Shown here: in pieces, positions 54,076-63,457 of the stretch
Position numbering within the stretch: the stretch's first letter is position 1
Layout of the letters: each line of letters starts with the position of its first letter
Source of the DNA: Chitinophagaceae bacterium UBA1953
GTDB lineage: Bacteria; Bacteroidota; Bacteroidia; Chitinophagales; Chitinophagaceae
Reading direction: 5' to 3'
Length of the DNA: 64,000 nt
Assembly: GCA_002336115.1 (NCBI GenBank)
Contig: DDEN01000057.1
Location: 62,001-126,000 of the forward strand
Position numbers and translations under genes: made by a program
The notes under the pieces: model-generated
Databases searched by the model: none
The model's input: only the letters and a program-made list of their open reading frames with translations
What the model was told of the DNA's origin: nothing

Positions 54076-55357
54076 ATTTTGACATGATGTGATAACCCCA
54101 TGGCTTAATACTAAATTCAGCCGTTGATTTATGTTTTTCACCAGTAAATACATCCTCCATCTCTCCCCTTACCCTTAAATCATGTAACCGGAAATTGATA
54201 GGTTTATCAGAAAAATTTAAAGTAACAACCACTGCTTTGTCTTTATTCATACGCAAAAAACAAAACAATTCATCCGGATGATCGGTTGCAATACGCCACG
54301 TAATTACATCTCTGTGTGCTGCAAGTAGCGCAGGGTTCTCTTTTCGCAATTGCAACAATTTTTTATATAAGGTATGAAGTTTTATTTCAGAGCTCCACTC
54401 AATTTCATCCTTATCAAAAAAACTCAACCGTTTATCATTTGGAAGCTCCTGCCCACTGTAAATCAGTGGTACACCATCCCACATACAACTGAAAACAGCA
54501 AGAGGTATGGCAAGATTTCCATATTTTTCATATTCTGTTCCGTTCCAGCTATTCTCGTCATGATTAGAAGTAAAGAAAGCATGCAGGTGTTGATGCGGTT
54601 TCTTTTGCCAGTAGGCATTCAGTACCTGATCAAGCTCAAATAGTTTCTTTCTTCCTTTACTGAATTCTTCTGAAATATGCATCCAATGCCATGTGTAACT
54701 TACGTCAAATACCCGTGCAAATGCTTCATCATTCCACTGATCAAATTCCCCCAGCCAGAATATTTTTTTTTCACCCTCTAATGCAGTCCTTGCTTCAAAC
54801 CAGAAATCAACGGGCACAAGCATTGCCATATCGCAACGGAAGCCATCAATATTACAATCTGTAATCCAGAATTTCATTGCTTCAATCATTGCTTTTCGCA
54901 ATGCCGGGTTGTAAAAATTCAGATGAATGACATCTTCCCAGCTTTCTACAGGAGGTTTAAATTTTCCATTACTATCCTGTGTATAATATTCGGGATGTGA
55001 AATAGTCCATTCGTGATCCCATCCTGTATGATTGGCCACCCAGTCAATAATTACTTTCATTCCAAGTTCATGTATTTGCTGAACGAGTGTTTTAAAATCG
55101 TCAATTGTTCCAAACTCAGGGTTTGTTTTTACATAACTTGAACAGGCATAATAACTGCCTAACGATCCCTTCCTGTTTTTTTGTGAAATTGGAGTTACAG
55201 GCATAAACCAGATTATTTCAACTCCCATATCCTTTAAACGTGGCAGATGCTTTGAGAATGCTTCAAAAGTTCCTTCGGCTGTATATTGCCGTAAATTAAC
55301 TTCATAAATATTGGTTGAGTGAGCCCAGTCAGCAGGTGCAAAATCAGTTATTGACAT
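54074..55357 (-). CDS. GH13 alpha-amylase family glycosidase
   Basis: The 427-residue protein is a cytoplasmic-looking GH13 barrel without signal peptide. All four motifs are present: DWVANHTGWDHEW, IDGFRCDMA (Asp nucleophile), WLGEFDQ (Glu acid/base) and FFTSNHDENSW. The C-terminal beta domain begins near residue 350. It probably acts on short alpha-glucans or glycogen breakdown products; specificity cannot be told. Confidence 0.9.
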   Translation of the reverse strand: MSITDFAPADWAHSTNIYEVNLRQYTAEGTFEAFSKHLPRLKDMGVEIIWFMPVTPISQKNRKGSLGSYYACSSYVKTNPEFGTIDDFKTLVQQIHELGMKVIIDWVANHTGWDHEWTISHPEYYTQDSNGKFKPPVESWEDVIHLNFYNPALRKAMIEAMKFWITDCNIDGFRCDMAMLVPVDFWFEARTALEGEKKIFWLGEFDQWNDEAFARVFDVSYTWHWMHISEEFSKGRKKLFELDQVLNAYWQKKPHQHLHAFFTSNHDENSWNGTEYEKYGNLAIPLAVFSCMWDGVPLIYSGQELPNDKRLSFFDKDEIEWSSEIKLHTLYKKLLQLRKENPALLAAHRDVITWRIATDHPDELFCFLRMNKDKAVVVTLNFSDKPINFRLHDLRVRGEMEDVFTGEKHKSTAEFSIKPWGYHIMSK

Positions 55358-55438
55358 ATCGGTTTAAATTGAAGCTCAATGATACGAACCAAAAAGCAAT
55401 TGTACCACGAATTTTAAAAACATCCTCTCTCAACCATG

Positions 55439-55446
55439 TACCTTTG
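55439..55446 (+). promoter_or_regulatory. -7 element of ispH
   Basis: TACCTTTG fits TAnnTTTG and lies 18 bases before the ispH ATG. The -33 box is not clear. Confidence 0.45.
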
Positions 55447-55463
55447 CATTTGTTATAATTTTT

Positions 55464-56690
55464 ATGAAGAAATTTCAAGTCCCGAATATTTACCGCAGTT
55501 CACTCATAACTGCCATTAAGAACAAAAGGAAGCAAGACGACAAACTGAAAAAGGATTTCTCTCCAACTATGATTGATCTTGGACCTGTTCAGTTTTACAT
55601 TGCCCGTCACTTTGGCTTTTGTTACGGAGTTGAAAATGCAATTGAAATTGCATTCAGAACGATAGAAGAAAAACAGGGAAAACGGATTTTTCTTTTAAGT
55701 GAAATGATTCACAATCCACAGGTTAATACAACTCTGAAGGAAAGAGGCGTTTTATTTTTACAGGATACTTATGGCAAACAGGTTATTCCTTTTGATGAAA
55801 TTACAGGTGATGACGTTGTAATTATTCCAGCTTTTGGCACTACACTTGAAATTGAACAAATGCTGAAGCAAAAAGGAATAAAAACAGAAAAGTATAACAC
55901 AACCTGTCCATTTGTTGAAAAAGTATGGAACAGAAGTGAGCAGATAGCATCAAACGGATATTCCATTGTTATACATGGTAAACCAAAGCACGAAGAAACA
56001 AGAGCTACTTTTTCTCATGCCAGTTCAACAACTCCAACTGTAATTGTGAACAATATGGCTGATACTATTGAATTGGGCAAATACATTACAGGAGAAAAAG
56101 CAGCAGCTATGTTCTATGATGAATTTAAGGGAATGTATTCAAAAGGATTTGATATAGAAAAAGACTTACAAAGATTTGGAGTAGTGAACCAAACCACGCA
56201 ACTGGCAACAGACACGCAGGCTATTGCTGAATATCTGAAAAGCTTAGTTATGCAGCATTATAAGCTCAACAATGAAACAATAGGCGAACGATTTGCAGAT
56301 ACAAAAGACACTCTTTGCTACGCTACTAACGATAACCAGACCGCAGTTTCTGCTATGCTTGAAACAAAAGCAGACTTTGCTGTAATTGTTGGCGGATATA
56401 ATAGTTCAAACACCACACATCTTGTTGAACTTTGTGAGGAAAAGATGCCGGTTTATTTTATTAACAATGAAGAAAACATTCTTTCCGAAAAAGAAATTGT
56501 GCATTTCAATATTCATGACAAGCAGGAGCATCTTACTAAAGATTTCATACCTGCATCAATCCCGGTTAAAATTCTTATAAGCAGCGGAGCATCCTGCCCT
56601 GATTCTTTAGTAGAATCTGTGATACGGAAATTCAGTTCATTATTTACTATTGATAAGACGCTTGATGAGATAGAAAAACATTTTTTTTAA
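55464..56690 (+). CDS. ispH: 4-hydroxy-3-methylbut-2-enyl diphosphate reductase, long form
   Basis: The 408-residue enzyme has the three Fe-S cysteines in GFCYGVENA, TTCPFVEKVWNR and SSGASCPDSLVE. It makes IPP and DMAPP in the last step of the MEP pathway. It is about 90 residues longer than the E. coli enzyme, with an N-terminal extension (about 1-45) and an insert around 205-245, as in the long forms of cyanobacteria and some Bacteroidota. Confidence 0.94.
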   Translation: MKKFQVPNIYRSSLITAIKNKRKQDDKLKKDFSPTMIDLGPVQFYIARHFGFCYGVENAIEIAFRTIEEKQGKRIFLLSEMIHNPQVNTTLKERGVLFLQDTYGKQVIPFDEITGDDVVIIPAFGTTLEIEQMLKQKGIKTEKYNTTCPFVEKVWNRSEQIASNGYSIVIHGKPKHEETRATFSHASSTTPTVIVNNMADTIELGKYITGEKAAAMFYDEFKGMYSKGFDIEKDLQRFGVVNQTTQLATDTQAIAEYLKSLVMQHYKLNNETIGERFADTKDTLCYATNDNQTAVSAMLETKADFAVIVGGYNSSNTTHLVELCEEKMPVYFINNEENILSEKEIVHFNIHDKQEHLTKDFIPASIPVKILISSGASCPDSLVESVIRKFSSLFTIDKTLDEIEKHFF

Positions 56691-56826
56691 AAGGCTGAGC
56701 TTATTAAGATGATCGTGATAACACAAATCCGATTCATTAAGAACATTATTAATCCTAATTCCAAGAATAATTATGATTACATAAGCTTTAGCTACTGTTT
56801 TGAAATAATGTCACTTAAAACTAAGA

Positions 56827-56856
56827 GCCCCTGTAATAGGGGCCCTTCTTTGGTTT
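56827..56856 (+). terminator. Terminator-like hairpin after ispH
   Basis: GCCCCT pairs with AGGGGC over a five-base loop and is followed by the pyrimidine-rich CCTTCTTTGGTTTT. It is weak but well placed, 137 bases after the stop. Confidence 0.5.
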
Positions 56857-57179
56857 TATCTGGTTTTTCCTTACAAAGTATGTAAAAATTCGTTAGTTAT
56901 TTTTTAAAATATTATATAGGAATTTAGTATAATTTTTTTGCATTTTAAAAATTAATTCAGTTTCTTACCACTAAAACATAAACATTATTAAAAAAGTAGA
57001 ACCTATTTCCCTCACAAAAAATCTAATAAAATTTCTAAGCAAAAGGGAACGAACCTGTAAGACAGGAAAACATCAATCTCACTTCAGTTTTTAGAGGGGG
57101 ATGACTAACAATATTAAAAATAAATCACAAATATTAAAAAAGCAATTTTTTTGCAATTTGTTTAAAGCCTTTTATATAA

Positions 57180-57209
57180 TATACGGAGCTTTTTATAAAG
57201 CTCCGTATA
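57180..57209 (-). terminator. Terminator of the T9SS cargo gene
   Basis: TATACGGAGCTTT pairs with AAAGCTCCGTATA over a four-base loop, 28 bases past the stop codon on the minus strand. The tail is A/T-rich rather than pure T. Confidence 0.65.
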
Positions 57210-57236
57210 TTTACTGTCTAATAATAACAAACTTAT

Positions 57237-58370
57237 TTATTGAACAGCTAATCTTTCAGTGATTGTTTCTCCTGTTGAATTAACCTTTACACGAATGAAA
57301 TACATTCCAGCCTTAAGGTTTGATAATTGCAGGCTGCTTGTATTAAGATTACTGAAACGTTGAACACTTTTACCAGTTACATCATCAACCGAAACATCTA
57401 CACTTCCAATACCTGAAGGAATTGCAACGTTAGTTGTGCCACGGCTTGGGTTAGGATAAACCATTAAGGTGAGTGTTCCATTTCCTATTCTGATTGATCT
57501 TATTTCGCTGTAAACTGAATGACCATCAAAGTCAACCTGGCGAATGCGGTAATAAACTGGTCCGTTAGGAAGAGAAGCTGCATCTTCAAAAGTATAAGAA
57601 TAAGCAGCACCATTTCCACCTGGAGCTTTTGAATCTACAAATCCAATTTTCTGATATTGACCATTACCAATTTTACGTTCAACATCAAAGCCATCATTAT
57701 TCAACTCAAGAATTGTAGCCCAGTTAAGAACAACTTTACCACTTTTTTGAGCGGCATCAAATGATGTCAATGTTACGGGAAGTGTACCATTTGTTCCTGG
57801 CACTAAAAACTTATCAATAATATATTTAGTTCCATTTTGATTACAAGTGCCTGCAACACTGAAATCATATAATACACGGTATCGAGTGCCATTAGCAAAT
57901 GACGGTGTAAGATTAAGAACATTTACAGCATTACCAGCTACCAACTGCACCTGACTTGTATATAAGATTAATGCGGGATTAGATGGTACAGTAGCTGTTG
58001 TTACTGAAGGGTCAACTAAATAAACAGTAACATAAGTAGCACAAGGCAACGCTTTCATTGAACTACATTTCAAATTTGCATCAAAAATATAAATCGTAAA
58101 TCCAACATCAATTTTCCCGGCATTATAAGTAGAACTGTAAGTGTTAATTGAAGTCAATATTCTTGCAGGATTGTTACCACCAACACCAGGCGTTTCAAGA
58201 CCATAGTCTGCTGAACAAGAATTGTCTGGGTTATTGTAAGGACTAACTTGCATTCCTGTAGCCAAATCCCAACCAGTAGGCAAAATACCAAGATTAAATT
58301 CTTCATACTGCTGGGCATCAGCAGATAAATAAATAACAAATGCAAAAGCAAAGAGTAAAAACTTTTTCAT
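57237..58370 (-). CDS. T9SS type A sorting domain-containing protein
   Basis: The 377-residue product has a signal peptide ending SADAQ (about 20), an N-terminal domain of unknown function with several Cys (about 21-195), a fibronectin-like domain opening with PVTLTSFDAAQKSGKVVLNW (about 200-295) and a type A sorting domain (about 302-377; LMVYPNPSRGTTNVAIP, LKAGMYFIRVKV). It should be secreted by the T9SS and attached to or released from the cell surface. Its leader contains a run of nine C on the transcribed sense strand. Confidence 0.85.
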   Translation of the reverse strand: MKKFLLFAFAFVIYLSADAQQYEEFNLGILPTGWDLATGMQVSPYNNPDNSCSADYGLETPGVGGNNPARILTSINTYSSTYNAGKIDVGFTIYIFDANLKCSSMKALPCATYVTVYLVDPSVTTATVPSNPALILYTSQVQLVAGNAVNVLNLTPSFANGTRYRVLYDFSVAGTCNQNGTKYIIDKFLVPGTNGTLPVTLTSFDAAQKSGKVVLNWATILELNNDGFDVERKIGNGQYQKIGFVDSKAPGGNGAAYSYTFEDAASLPNGPVYYRIRQVDFDGHSVYSEIRSIRIGNGTLTLMVYPNPSRGTTNVAIPSGIGSVDVSVDDVTGKSVQRFSNLNTSSLQLSNLKAGMYFIRVKVNSTGETITERLAVQ

Positions 58371-58565
58371 AAAAAAGGTTTAGAGGTTACAAAAAATAAT
58401 ACGGCGATTCAAAGGACCTTTTGAAAAAGTTGATCAATTGGGATATAGTGATTACTGATTCAGTTACCTGAATTAGCTGATCACAGGAAGATGGACAGTA
58501 TTAACCAGAAAAAATTAAGCTAAGTCTTTAAGGATTGTATTGGAAGAATAGGAATAAAGGACTAA

Positions 58566-58574
58566 GGGGGGGGG
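58566..58574. repeat. Homopolymer G9 tract
   Basis: Nine consecutive G in an otherwise A/T-rich intergenic region, 196 bases before the start of the minus-strand T9SS gene. On that strand it is C9, about 20 bases after the proposed transcription start. Confidence 0.7.
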
Positions 58575-58599
58575 TTTACGGATAATAAGGATGATGTAG

Positions 58600-58630
58600 C
58601 GAAGATATAAGGTGTATTTATATTTTCAAA
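58600..58630 (-). promoter_or_regulatory. Likely promoter of the T9SS cargo gene
   Basis: Minus strand: TTTG (58630-58627), 19 bases, TATCTTCG (58607-58600), one mismatch to TAnnTTTG. The leader would be about 220 bases long and include the G9 tract. Confidence 0.45.
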
Positions 58631-58728
58631 ATAAAATCTCCGTATTTTACATATTTAATTTTTCTTAATCAATCGAGCAACTTTCTCACTCGCATTTAAT
58701 TTACTCGCAAAAAAAATTGACTTTTTTC

Positions 58729-59412
58729 CTAAGCACTTTCAACCGTTTGTTCAACAAATTGCAAAGCCACTTTTAATTGTTCGTCCGGTGTCAGGTTCGT
58801 ATTATCAATCGTGATTGCATCATCCGCTTTTTTAAGAGGGCTTATTTCTCTGTGAGAATCGATATAATCCCTGGTTGCCAGATTTTCTCTTACTTCGTCA
58901 ATTGTTACAGAAGGATTCTTAACCTGCATTTCTTTAAATCTTCGTTCTGCACGCACTTCATTGTCTGCATCCATAAAAATTTTCAATTCAGCATCTGGAA
59001 AAACTGTTGTACCAATATCACGCCCGTCCATTACAATTCCTTTTTCCACGCCCATCTTCTGCTGTTCTTTTACTGCATATTCCCGAACAGATTTTATGGT
59101 TGATACATCGCTTACCTTTTGTGCTACAGATAGTTCCCTTATATATGACTCAACATTCTCATCGTTCAGATAGATTTCTGATTGACCTGTTTGAATATTG
59201 TTTTTGAATGACAATTTAATATTCTGCAACGCTTCCAAAACTTTTTCCTCATCTGTCCAGTTAATATTATTTCGCAAAAAAAACAAAGTGATTGCCCGGT
59301 ACATTGCACCACTGTCGATATAAGTATAACCTAATTCTTTTGCTAATTGTTTTGCAAGTGTACTTTTTCCACAGCTTGACCATCCATCAATAGCAATAAT
59401 AATTTTTTTCAT
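58729..59412 (-). CDS. cmk: Cytidylate kinase
   Basis: The 227-residue enzyme from MKKIIIAIDGW has the P-loop GWSSCGKSTLA, YIDSGAMYRAIT and DGRDIGTTVFPDA, all standard for CMP kinase. It phosphorylates CMP and dCMP. The upstream in-frame start at 59433 would add seven residues. The clpC terminator lies between clpC and this gene, so it is probably transcribed separately. Confidence 0.94.
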   Translation of the reverse strand: MKKIIIAIDGWSSCGKSTLAKQLAKELGYTYIDSGAMYRAITLFFLRNNINWTDEEKVLEALQNIKLSFKNNIQTGQSEIYLNDENVESYIRELSVAQKVSDVSTIKSVREYAVKEQQKMGVEKGIVMDGRDIGTTVFPDAELKIFMDADNEVRAERRFKEMQVKNPSVTIDEVRENLATRDYIDSHREISPLKKADDAITIDNTNLTPDEQLKVALQFVEQTVESA

Positions 59413-59434
59413 TTTACAGAGATGAGGATGCAAA

Positions 59435-59472
59435 AAAACAAAAAAGAGGCCGTTAAAAAAAACGGCCTCTTT
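59435..59472 (-). terminator. Rho-independent terminator of clpC
   Basis: Minus strand: AAAGAGGCCGTT pairs with AACGGCCTCTTT (12 bases) over a six-base loop, followed by T runs. It starts 13 bases past the clpC stop. Confidence 0.9.
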
Positions 59473-59484
59473 GAAAACTTAAAA

Positions 59485-62031
59485 CTAAGCTTCTGATGAC
59501 TTAGCTGATTTTTTAGATTTTTCTTTGAAAGAGAATTTTATTTGCTGATTTTCTTTATCCAGATCTGCAATCAGTATATCTCCTTCTTTAATTGTCATAC
59601 TGAGAATTTCTTCTGCCAAAGGGTCTTCAAGATACTTTTGTATTGCCCTGTGTAAAGGCCTTGCTCCAAACTGCACATCATAACCTTTATCAGAAATGAA
59701 TTCTTTCGCTTCAGGAGTTAATTCAAGACTAAATCCCAGATTACTCAAACGGGCACTTACCCCTTTCATTAAAATATCAATGATTCTAAAGATATTTTCT
59801 TTAGTAAGAGAGTTAAAGATCATTACATCATCAATCCTGTTCAGAAATTCAGGAGAGAATGTTTTCTTCAATGCCTTTTCTATTACCGCTTTACTATTAT
59901 CCTCTGCATTCTGAATACGGGTTGCAGTGGCAAAACCAACGCCTTCACCAAAATCCTTCAACTGCCGAACACCAATATTGGAAGTCATGATGATTAGTGT
60001 ATTCTTGAAATCAACTTTTCTTCCTAAACCATCTGTTAGCTGCCCATCATCAAGAACCTGAAGGAGAATATTGTAAATATCCGGATGCGCTTTTTCAATT
60101 TCATCAAGCAATACAACCGAATAAGGTTTACGACGAACACGTTCTGTTAACTGGCCACCTTCTTCGTAACCAACATATCCGGGAGGTGCGCCAATTAAAC
60201 GGCTGACGGTGAATTTCTCCATGTATTCACTCATATCAATACGAATGAGAGCATCCTCACTGTCAAACATATACCGGGCTAATGCTCGAGCCAGCTCAGT
60301 TTTACCAACACCGGTAGGCCCAAGGAAAATAAAAGTTCCAATTGGTTTTTTGGGATCTTTCAACCCCACCCTGTTTCTTTGGATTGCTTTTACAACTTTG
60401 CCGATTGCTTCATCCTGACCAATTACAGCACCCTGCAAATCCTCTGCCATGCGGCGGAGTTTTTCTGTTTCAGCCTGAACCATCCGTTTCACCGGAATCC
60501 CTGTCATCATACTTACTACTTCAGCAATGGCTTCTTCATCAATTGGATAACGCTTGTGTTTGCTTTCTTCTTCCCACTTTGTTTTAGCTTTATCCAGTTC
60601 TTCACCCAGCTTTTTTTCAGTATCACGAAGCGATGCTGCTTCTTCAAAACGCTGGCTCTTTACAACTTTATTTTTTTCCTGTTTTATTTCTTCAATCTTT
60701 TTCTCCAGCTCAAGAATTTCCTGGGGAACGTTGATATTTTTCAGGTGAACTCTTGCCCCTACTTCATCAAGAACATCAATAGCCTTGTCTGGAAGCAGCC
60801 GATCAGTCATATACCTGTCACTGAGTTTAACACAAGCTACAATAGCTTCGTCATCATAAGCCACATTGTGAAACTCTTCATATTTAGGCTTGATGTTATG
60901 CAGAATCTGAATAGTTTCATCAATGCTTGGCGGATCAACAATTACTTTTTGGAAACGACGGTCCAAAGCCCCATCTTTCTCAATATACATCCTGTATTCG
61001 TCGAGAGTTGATGCACCAATACACTGTAGCTCACCTCTTGATAAAGCCGGTTTGAAAATGTTAGAAGCGTCAAGCGAACCACTTGCTCCCCCAGCGCCAA
61101 CAATGGTATGAATTTCATCAATAAACAAAATTACATCCCTGTTTTTCTCCAGTTCATTCATAATAGCTTTCATTCGCTCTTCAAACTGGCCACGGTATTT
61201 AGTGCCTGCAACCAATGCTGCGAGATCGAGCGAGACTACTCTTTTTTCATACAAAACACGGGAAACCTTACGCTGAACAATACGCAGTGCGAGCCCTTCA
61301 ACAATTGCAGTTTTTCCAACACCTGGTTCGCCAATCAAAATAGGGTTATTCTTTTTGCGTCGGGAAAGAATTTGTGAAACACGCTCAATTTCTTCTTCCC
61401 TGCCAACAATCGGATCAAGAGATCCCAGTTCTGCCATTCTTGTGATATCTCTGCCAAAATTGTCGAGTACAGGTGTTTTACTTTTTGCACCCGGTTGTTG
61501 CTTCGAGCGGGACTGAGCGTACTTCGATTTTTCATCGTCAAATTCTTCTTCGCCTCCCGGATCGTCGTATTCTGCCCTTGGATTAGGGTCACTTGATTTT
61601 ACCATACCTAATTCATTTCTGAAGATGTCGTAATCAATTTCAAACTGGTTTAAAATCTGTGTGGCAATATTCTCCCTGTTCTTTAAGATAGAAAGCATTA
61701 GATGCTCAGTTTCAACCTGAGGACTCTTTAAAGCTTTAGCTTCAAGAACCGTTACCCGTATTACCTTTTCTGCCTGCTTTGTAAGTGGCAAACTATTAAT
61801 ATTGGCAATATTCTTACCTGTTTTATCTTTAACCGCCAACTCAATTTCTTTACGCAATTCGTATAAATCGACGTTAAGGTTTTTAAGTATTTTAACGGCA
61901 GTATTCTCACCTTCTCTTATCATACCTAAAACAAGGTGCTCAGTGCCAATGAAATCATTACCAAGTCTCAAAGCCTCTTCTCTGCTAAAAGAAATGATTT
62001 CCTTTACTTGTGTTGAAAAATTATGATCCAT
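59485..62031 (-). CDS. clpC: ATP-dependent Clp protease ATP-binding subunit ClpC
   Basis: The 848-residue protein has the double Clp N-domain (about 1-150), AAA-1 with GEPGVGKTAIVEG, a UVR/M-domain (about 430-480; RFEEAASLRDTEKKLGEEL) and AAA-2 with GPTGVGKTELARA. The M-domain marks it as ClpC rather than ClpA. It feeds substrates to ClpP. A Ser/Lys-rich tail (about 835-848) is typical. It is divergent from the STAS gene. Confidence 0.95.
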   Translation of the reverse strand: MDHNFSTQVKEIISFSREEALRLGNDFIGTEHLVLGMIREGENTAVKILKNLNVDLYELRKEIELAVKDKTGKNIANINSLPLTKQAEKVIRVTVLEAKALKSPQVETEHLMLSILKNRENIATQILNQFEIDYDIFRNELGMVKSSDPNPRAEYDDPGGEEEFDDEKSKYAQSRSKQQPGAKSKTPVLDNFGRDITRMAELGSLDPIVGREEEIERVSQILSRRKKNNPILIGEPGVGKTAIVEGLALRIVQRKVSRVLYEKRVVSLDLAALVAGTKYRGQFEERMKAIMNELEKNRDVILFIDEIHTIVGAGGASGSLDASNIFKPALSRGELQCIGASTLDEYRMYIEKDGALDRRFQKVIVDPPSIDETIQILHNIKPKYEEFHNVAYDDEAIVACVKLSDRYMTDRLLPDKAIDVLDEVGARVHLKNINVPQEILELEKKIEEIKQEKNKVVKSQRFEEAASLRDTEKKLGEELDKAKTKWEEESKHKRYPIDEEAIAEVVSMMTGIPVKRMVQAETEKLRRMAEDLQGAVIGQDEAIGKVVKAIQRNRVGLKDPKKPIGTFIFLGPTGVGKTELARALARYMFDSEDALIRIDMSEYMEKFTVSRLIGAPPGYVGYEEGGQLTERVRRKPYSVVLLDEIEKAHPDIYNILLQVLDDGQLTDGLGRKVDFKNTLIIMTSNIGVRQLKDFGEGVGFATATRIQNAEDNSKAVIEKALKKTFSPEFLNRIDDVMIFNSLTKENIFRIIDILMKGVSARLSNLGFSLELTPEAKEFISDKGYDVQFGARPLHRAIQKYLEDPLAEEILSMTIKEGDILIADLDKENQQIKFSFKEKSKKSAKSSEA

Positions 62032-62116
62032 ATTTTGGATATTCGGTTTTTACAATTATAACGAATAAATTTGACTGTATTCTCCTTTAAATTACACACT
62101 ATCTGTTAATAAAGCT

Positions 62117-62494
62117 ATGAACGTCAAAATTGATACCAAGGAAAAATTTCAGGTTTTAACACCTTTAGAAAGTGTTCTCACTGAAAATATGACAGATGAA
62201 CTAAGCCAATTGTTGCTTTCCTTTCTTAAAAAGGAAGTAAAAAACATTATTCTGAATATGCAGGAAGTAAAAACAGTTGATGAGCCTGTAGCTGCATGTC
62301 TTCTCTCCTCTCAGGAACAATTTTACGAACAACAATGTTCATTTGTTATTTGCGAAATATCGCCAGAAGTGGAACAATTTCTCGATGAAAAAGAATTTCT
62401 TGATCTGATGAATTTTACACCTACTGAAAGTGAAGCATGGGATATTGTGCAGATGGAAGAGATTGAACGGGAACTTTTTGATGAAGAAGAATAA
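62117..62494 (+). CDS. STAS-domain-like protein
   Basis: The 125-residue protein resembles anti-sigma-factor antagonist (STAS) domains: alternating strand/helix with KNIILNMQEVKTVDEPVAACLL in the place of the central strand and phosphorylation loop. In SpoIIAA that loop is DSSG; here it is DEPV, so the phosphorylatable Ser is replaced by Glu. A long acidic C-terminal tail (about 105-125) follows. It lies 60 bases before rnz on the same strand. No kinase or sigma factor is nearby. Confidence 0.7.
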   Translation: MNVKIDTKEKFQVLTPLESVLTENMTDELSQLLLSFLKKEVKNIILNMQEVKTVDEPVAACLLSSQEQFYEQQCSFVICEISPEVEQFLDEKEFLDLMNFTPTESEAWDIVQMEEIERELFDEEE

Positions 62495-62554
62495 CGTACA
62501 TTTCACATATATATCAATCTGAATACTAAATTTGAAGAAATAATTAACCGATTC

Positions 62555-63457
62555 ATGCTCGCTGTAACAATACTTGGTAACAACTCTGCTATTCCTGCTT
62601 TTGGACGACACCCCACTTCTCAGATTATCACAACTTCAGATGAATTAATGATGTTTGATTGCGGCGAGGGAACTCAAATACAAATTCTTAATTACCGTAT
62701 AAGAAGAAGCAGGATCAATCATATATTTATTTCACATCTTCATGGCGATCATTACTTTGGGCTTGTAGGATTATTAAACAGTTTCGCTTTACTGGGCCGC
62801 ATTCAGCCACTGCATGTTTACGGCCCGGCAGACCTGATTAAGATTATTGAAATGCAATTTGATTTTGCAAATACAACTTTCCCTTTTGAATTTACATTTC
62901 ATCCTATAACAAAAGCCGGTTTATTACTTGATGCTAAACATTATACAGTAGAATGTTTCCCCACACAACACCGCATAGAATGTTGGGGATTCATTGTGAG
63001 GGAAAAGAAAAATTTACGAAAGATTATAGCCGAAAAAATAAGGGAGCACAATATCCCTTCAACAAGCTTTGGCAAGCTTCAGCAAGGCGAAGATTATATT
63101 TCGCCAGATGGATTGGTCATAAAAAATGAACTGCTGACTACTGAAAATACAAAAGCCAAAAGCTACGCATTTTGTGCCGATACAAAATATGACGAATCGC
63201 TTGCTGCTGTAATTAAGGATATTGACCTTATTTACCATGAAACAACTTATACTGCTGCATTTGCAGAGAAAGCGTATGAACGGTTTCATTCAACTTCCAA
63301 GCAGGCTGCAGCTATAGCTTTAAAATCTAACGTAAAGAAATTAATTATCGGCCACTTCTCTGCCAAATTTGAACAACTTGAAATTTTTGAGGAAGAGGCA
63401 AAGGAAGTATTTCCACAAACTGAAATTGCATTAGAAGGGGTAACTTATTTAATCTGA
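62555..63457 (+). CDS. rnz: Ribonuclease Z
   Basis: The 300-residue metallo-beta-lactamase-fold enzyme has HLHGDHYFGL (HxHxDH zinc motif), the His of CFPTQHRIECWG, ADTKYDES and HFSAKFEQ. RNase Z trims tRNA 3' ends. This fits tRNAs here that lack encoded CCA. Its 3' end overlaps the convergent esterase gene by 13 bases. Confidence 0.94.
   Translation: MLAVTILGNNSAIPAFGRHPTSQIITTSDELMMFDCGEGTQIQILNYRIRRSRINHIFISHLHGDHYFGLVGLLNSFALLGRIQPLHVYGPADLIKIIEMQFDFANTTFPFEFTFHPITKAGLLLDAKHYTVECFPTQHRIECWGFIVREKKNLRKIIAEKIREHNIPSTSFGKLQQGEDYISPDGLVIKNELLTTENTKAKSYAFCADTKYDESLAAVIKDIDLIYHETTYTAAFAEKAYERFHSTSKQAAAIALKSNVKKLIIGHFSAKFEQLEIFEEEAKEVFPQTEIALEGVTYLI

Larger units (their letters stand above)
56691..57236. 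other. Non-coding region between ispH and the T9SS cargo gene
   Basis: The 546-base stretch has very high A/T content. It contains the ispH hairpin (56827-56843), a small CCTGT-AAGA-CAGG hairpin near 57054-57066, and the cargo-gene terminator (57180-57209). I see no RNA gene or convincing ORF. Confidence 0.6.
58371..58728. other. Non-coding region upstream of the T9SS cargo gene
   Basis: This 358-base stretch holds the likely promoter (58600-58630), the G9 tract (58566-58574) and an A/T-rich remainder that carries the end of the cmk transcript. I see no ORF. Confidence 0.6.

Noticed and set aside
57101..57262. A 53-residue plus-strand ORF after GAGGGGG, starting ATG at 57101
   Set aside because: It runs through the terminator hairpin and into the end of the T9SS gene, is very rich in Ile, Lys, Asn and Phe, and looks like chance in A/T-rich DNA.
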